Translations under genes and position numbers: made by a program
Notes under the pieces: model-generated
Told to the model about the DNA's origin: nothing
What the model saw: the letters and a program-made list of their open reading frames with translations, nothing else
Databases searched by the model: none
NCBI GenBank assembly: GCA_905250125.1
Contig: CAJNOL010000213.1
Location: 1-64,000, forward strand
Reading direction: 5' to 3'
Length of the DNA stretch: 64,000 bases
Source of the DNA: Rotaria sordida
Lineage: Eukaryota; Rotifera; Eurotatoria; Philodinida; Philodinidae
Shown here: positions 59,159 to 64,000 of the stretch, one piece after another
Position numbering within the stretch: position 1 is the stretch's first letter
Layout of the letters: the number at the start of each line of letters is the position of its first letter

Positions 59159-61920
59159 TGTAATATTAATTTGATTTATGTAATAACAAGCAACAAAAAA
59201 AAATCAAGACTTCTAAATAATAGACCTCATCATATTTACATATAACAAGGAAGAAGATAATTATATTAACAGTTCTCATCAAAAAAACATTTGTATGAAA
59301 AGTTTATCGAATGGATTATTGGAAGAACTATCGTTGTTAAATAATACATAGGCATTTTTTTTCTTTTTTGCTGAAGTGATTTTTCATTATAAAGATTAAT
59401 GAAATAATTTTCGAAATTTGGTCGTTGTTCGTACATATATAATTATATTGATAATAATGAAATCGATACTATACTTGACATATCTGTAAAGTGAAATAAT
59501 TCAATTTGTATATTCTTGAAAAGAACCCTTTTAAAACAAAAACTATGATATTCTTTTGGTTTTTTTTTAAACATTGAAATAAATATAATTTAAGTAAAAA
59601 TTCAAGAAGAACCAAAAAAAAAATTATTCTATTGATAGAACACTCAGAACAATGTTAATTGAAGAATATTACACATTAGTATCTCTGTTAAATATTTGCA
59701 AATTTATTATTAAATCTTTACAGAGATCAATTTGAAAATACATATGAAGAAAATGTCCAAAACGAATTTTCTTTTGTTTTGTAAGAATTTTATCGGATAG
59801 AGTTCTCGATTCGGTCCTATTCAATGATCTCTCATTTAAATCTCTTCTCAAAATCGGTCATAATTCATCAATTTAAAAGAAAATGATAAGCCAACACTTA
59901 TCTTTATGATTATTCATGTAAAGAATTCATTCTCAAATAGTCATTGTGGCTTAAAATAAATGACATGTCAATAATCCTTGTTAAAACATACATATTAAAT
60001 ACGATAAACAAACAATAAGTAACATGCACAATTCAAAATTACACATTTTAACTCACTTGTACTTAATTACCAAGGTCTACATTTAATAATTCAATGTGAC
60101 AAACTCTAAAAACCAAGTTTGTGAAGAAGTAAAAAAAACAAAAACCAACAACTTTATGTTTTTCATCATATATATATATATAACGTGTCTGCGCATTATC
60201 AATGTTGATAACTAATGTATTTTTCCTGTTATTTTTAATTATGCAAGTTATCTCTTCTATATTAAATATAATTATGAATGATTGTAACTGATAATATTAG
60301 AAGCAAACTGAGAAATCATCGAATAAAACCGCAATGGGACTGGACTGGAATTAAGAGTAAACCATTCTATTGAGCGATAAAATATTATCCTGGAACCGAT
60401 TATATATAACAATATTAGATAAAATTTTCTTTAATGATCCGTTGAAAAAATTTATACATAATAATCTCTTTTATCATTTTAGACAAGCTAAATACTATCT
60501 TCAGTAAAGAAAATAATCTTTCGAAAAAAAAAAAAAAAAAACTAATATCGTAAATATTATTGTGTTTATTGATATCCAAAAATATCTCTTTATTTTTCTC
60601 CTCCTCCTCGTCCGCCTCCTCTTATTCTATCTAACGATCGTTAATTGACAGGTTCTTCAACCTAAAAACAGACTTATCTAAACGATATTGTTGACAGAAT
60701 CGTTTCCAGTTTTGAATCATTCGGTCTATACCCAAAGAAATATATAAGCATAAATATACTTTATTCATAGAAGACAAACGAAGACCTTGTTCCAATATTC
60801 TACATATCAAGATGATGAATGTAAGTCTTTGAAAGTAAACTGAGTCACATATATATATATATATATATGCATATCCTGATATTCTATTGTGTTATACGTT
60901 ACATAATGTTGAATGATGAACATTTACTAGAGAGCTATATTCGAAATTTGAGTTGATTTCAAATGATTGAAGGAAAGAATTTACGTGAGAACATGATTTC
61001 ATTTTTTTTTTAATTTTTATTTAATACCTCTTATAATCCTTCTTTCATCAACACTTAATAATTCCTCTTCGTTGAATAATCTGATCATATTCATTATGTA
61101 TACCTATATCTATCTATAACAGTCGTCATTGATTGCCGTTGATCATGACTGTTGTAAGATAGTAGCGTATCATCATACACTCACTAATTCCTTTCTTACA
61201 AGGCAATACAACAAGGAAAAATGAGATGATGATGGTGATCATGCAGATGTGCTAGTCCTTCTTCTCTTTTAAGCTTTTGTTCATTACTCAACTCTCGACA
61301 AACGGCACGACGTGAAACGAAAAAAAAAAAGAAAAAAACTAAAATAAATAGTCTTGGTCGCTTTTATATGCGTTATATATATATATATATATATATGTAT
61401 ATACACATAATCGATCATATCACTTTCGAAATATAAGGTATTTAACCATCAAGATTACTGGTCGTAAGAATGGTAAGTTTTATTATACGAATATATAATT
61501 AAAAACGAAAATAGAAAAGTCATTTAATAATTTTTTTTAAATAAATGATCTAAAAATAGAAGAGTGTATATAGTAACTGATGAATGTTGAATACATTCGA
61601 GTCAAATTAAAGATCTCATCAGCAAATCAAATATTAGCTAATTATACTATGTATGGGCTAAAATATTTTTCTATTTGTTTTGTCATGGCTGGATAGAGCT
61701 TGTTGAGAGTTACATCTATGACATCATTATGTTTAAATATAGAGAAAAATAGGCCCGAAAATTCTGATTTTTGTAAAATTTCTTTTTTCTATATATGTGA
61801 AATATACTTTTTTTTTTTTGTTAAATGTAAATCGAGAAGTTCTATTCAACCGTGACTAGAAAAGAAAAATAAACTCTGTTGAAATTTTGAATTATTGACA
61901 TATAACATAGATTATATATA
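59159..61920. other. Intergenic / upstream region of the Ly6-EGF gene
   Basis: No coding sequence recognised. Two short ATG-plus-donor sites at 60812 (ATGATGAAT then GTAAGT) and 61469 (ATG then GTAAGT) resemble the real first exon at 62935 and might be alternative first exons. TA tracts occur at about 60850 and 61375. Confidence 0.4.
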
Positions 61921-62000
61921 ACTCTCTATAGTGGACATCGTTATATAGTTCTATGGTAACTACTTTTGAAAAGTTTGAAAACTGTTCACTATAGAGAGGT
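61921..62000. repeat. 80 bp MITE with TA target duplication
   Basis: ACTCTCTATAGTGGACA at the left is mirrored by TGTTCACTATAGAGAGGT at the right, with TA immediately outside both ends (61919-61920, 62001-62002). Ends of the CTCTATAGTGGACA type and a TA duplication fit pogo/Tc1-mariner-derived MITEs. Confidence 0.8.
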
Positions 62001-62934
62001 TATTTTGTATCTCAGTCCGTACATGTTATAAGCAGCTCATATTTTGTTTACCGGTGAAACCTTTAATTTGATCCGAATATGTTCAATATTCTTCAATTAC
62101 AATGTATACTCTTTCTCTAATAAGATAAAATGAACATGTTTGATTTACAATAAAGAATTCTTTGTCCTTAAGAGTTATTCTTTATTGTCTTTAATAATAT
62201 AAAATCATGTAAAATAATTATATTTTAATAATTTCTATGACTCTTATTCTTGTTTTTTTTTATTAATTAATATAATATTCATCGATTACAAATTGTTAAT
62301 TGAATTTATAAACGTTAATAGTAGTTAAATAAAGTTAACATATGACGTCGAAAGATTTTGAAGTTGAAGGCTATTTAAATAAAACTTTGTGTGTAGATCT
62401 TTCTTTTTTTTTTTGTCATTATTGGTTTCACTTTCAATTGATTGTTTTAATCTAATCTCAAATAGAGTTTCGATATATCTTTCTTTTTTTTTTATCATCA
62501 TCATTAACCTGGAGTAAAATAGCTATACTCTTTCTTTAATCCAACGTCCCTCAAATTGTCCTTTATAAAATTGAAATTACAGTAAAAAGAAAGAGGAAGA
62601 AGACGAACAGATGTCATGATAATGCTTCTTCTTTTTTATTTTCACTTGGGCTAGTGCGTATTGTTCAAGGATTGTATTATCATCATCATATGTATATTCA
62701 TGCGTACACACGAAAGAAAGAAAAGAAGAGCAAGGAAGAGAGAATACGGAAGGAGATGTACCTTCAACTTTGTAGCAAACAGAAAAAAGTAAAAGATAAA
62801 CGTGTAAATAGCAATCTGTAGCAAAGACATAAAGCTACATAAAAGAGGATATAAAATAAAGAGAATAAACGTCAATTTGTCAAATATTCCCTTTTCGAGG
62901 ATATATAATATTTTTTTTTTAAATTATTAGTACA

Positions 62935-64000
62935 ATGGTAAGTTAAAAATTTATATCTATCGAATATATTATTTATTTAAATCTTTATATAGATTATTGG
63001 GTGGTTATTATTATTAATAATAATAATTAATATTATTTCGTTTACTATTGCTAATCCAACAAATTTTAATATTGATTCACGTCATATGCCAGGTCTGTCA
63101 ATCGATATTTATTTTAGGCAAAAATACTTTATTTTCTAGCTAGAAAAATTAATGAGAGTATTTACATAAATTATTCTTGTAGTACGTTTTTTTAAACCTG
63201 TTATTGCACCAAGTTTAGCAAGTCGGTGCTATGGATGTCTTGTACCGTCATCTGACTGTACAGTACCTTGTTCGAGTCCTCAGCGTTGTTTTATACGTGG
63301 ACCAACACCATTCAATCAAGGTTGGAATAATTAGATATAGATTAATGCTTTTTTCTAGACGCTTCATCATCGCTACCGGGTCGATCGGCTATTGCCATTG
63401 TAGAAGAGGACAAACGGTGTCTTGCATGTACAACTTTTCCACCGACGGGCATTGCCAGTCAATGCATCGTATCTTGTCACTATAATCAGCGATGTTATTT
63501 AAAGGCTGCTCATGCCAATGCAACGCGTAAGCTTATAATAATGATTGGCTTTCTGCTTTTTTTCTTTTTTCTCTTTAAAGAACTTGAATGAAAGCGAGAA
63601 AGAAAAATAACTAAATTAAAAAAAAAAATCTGAATATTCGTTATCTTTTTAAAGTTACCGATCGTCGTTGTACTGACGAACGATGGGTACGTGATTTACT
63701 CGTCGATGGTTGTCTAACATATAATGATCTTTATTGGTGTATGTGTTCAACTGATTTATGCAATTCCGGTGATTTCAATTCTATTCGTGGTATGTAAAAT
63801 AATTTGATTAGAATATTAATCAGTTATGAAATAGATTATTGATGAAAAAAAGAAAACAAATATATATATATGAAATTTGATCAACGTTTATAATTTAGGT
63901 TTTGATGATTGTTCAAATAATCCTTGTCCATCGGGTACTATATGTCTTGATACAAAAGATGGATTTAGTTGTATTTGTCCACCATGGCAAACTGATTGTA
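62935..64000 (+). CDS. Secreted or membrane protein with Ly6-like and EGF domains (3' end outside window)
   Basis: The first coding exon is just ATG (62935-62937) followed by GTAAGT. Then come 62993-63092, 63183-63320, 63359-63526, 63655-63789 and 63899 onward, all in phase. Residues 2-22 (IIGWLLLLIIIINIISFTIA) form a signal peptide. Next is a Cys-rich pair: CYGCLVPSSDCTVPCSSPQRC, broken by an intron, then CLACTTFPPTG, CIVSCHYNQRCYL, CTDERWVRD and WCMCSTDLCN. The closing CxxDxCN is the hallmark of three-finger Ly6/uPAR-type domains. An EGF repeat follows (CSNNPCPSGTICLD, FSCICPPW) and is cut by the window end. Probably an extracellular adhesion or receptor protein; the rest decides. Confidence 0.78.

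Noticed and set aside
1-64000. Retrovirus-like or Polinton-like elements, CRISPR arrays, tRNA or rRNA genes
   Set aside because: I looked for reverse transcriptase and integrase motifs, long direct terminal repeats, spaced short repeats and T-loop words, and found none I could support by eye.

Overview
The window looks like genomic DNA of a small invertebrate, most probably a bdelloid rotifer of the AT-rich Rotaria type. The genes are animal genes (GAPVD1, Notch, PHRF1, a rhodopsin-like GPCR). They have short T-rich introns (GT donors, tttttag acceptors) next to a few introns of 0.4-1.3 kb, and codons are strongly A/T-ending. Two genes look acquired from or related to bacterial families (a ParA-type ATPase and a GT2-type glycosyltransferase), and a third bacterial-looking gene lies in ruins. 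A degenerate block rich in TGTGGG, the motif I recall as the bdelloid telomere repeat, lies near 6 kb. The species call is inference, because no rRNA or mitochondrial marker is present.

Layout. 1-4,023: 3' end of a GAPVD1/RME-6 gene. 4,024-10,874: gene desert with an inverted minisatellite and telomere-like block and an 850 bp hairpin element. 10,875-11,840: small coiled-coil gene. 13,199-15,202: membrane glycosyltransferase. 16,783-16,037 (minus): a PIN/NYN-like orphan. 18,831-25,885: a compact Notch receptor, followed 297 bp later by a GPCR (26,183-27,349). 27,350-33,189: desert of hairpin elements holding a possible FLRFamide neuropeptide precursor (30,875-31,236). 33,190-33,607: small basic HMG/YABBY-like protein. 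36,099-42,852: PHRF1, which reads as two separate genes, RING-PHD (36,099-38,661) and the Ser-rich C-terminal half (38,922-42,852). They are arranged like a trans-spliced operon. 44,735-45,715: alpha/beta hydrolase. 49,460-58,603: the ParA-like ATPase with a possible distant alternative first exon, and the bacterial-type gene relic lying between. 62,935-64,000: start of a secreted Ly6-like/EGF gene that runs off the window.

The intergenic space and the long introns are dominated by non-coding elements with long inverted ends (MITE or fold-back type). I count about fourteen, mostly of different families, several inside introns of Notch, GAPVD1 and PHRF1. I recognised no retrovirus-like, Polinton-like or other capsid-bearing element, no CRISPR array and no rRNA or tRNA gene. 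Exon models were joined by eye; each complete multi-exon model closes in frame across all junctions, which is the main support for its coordinates.
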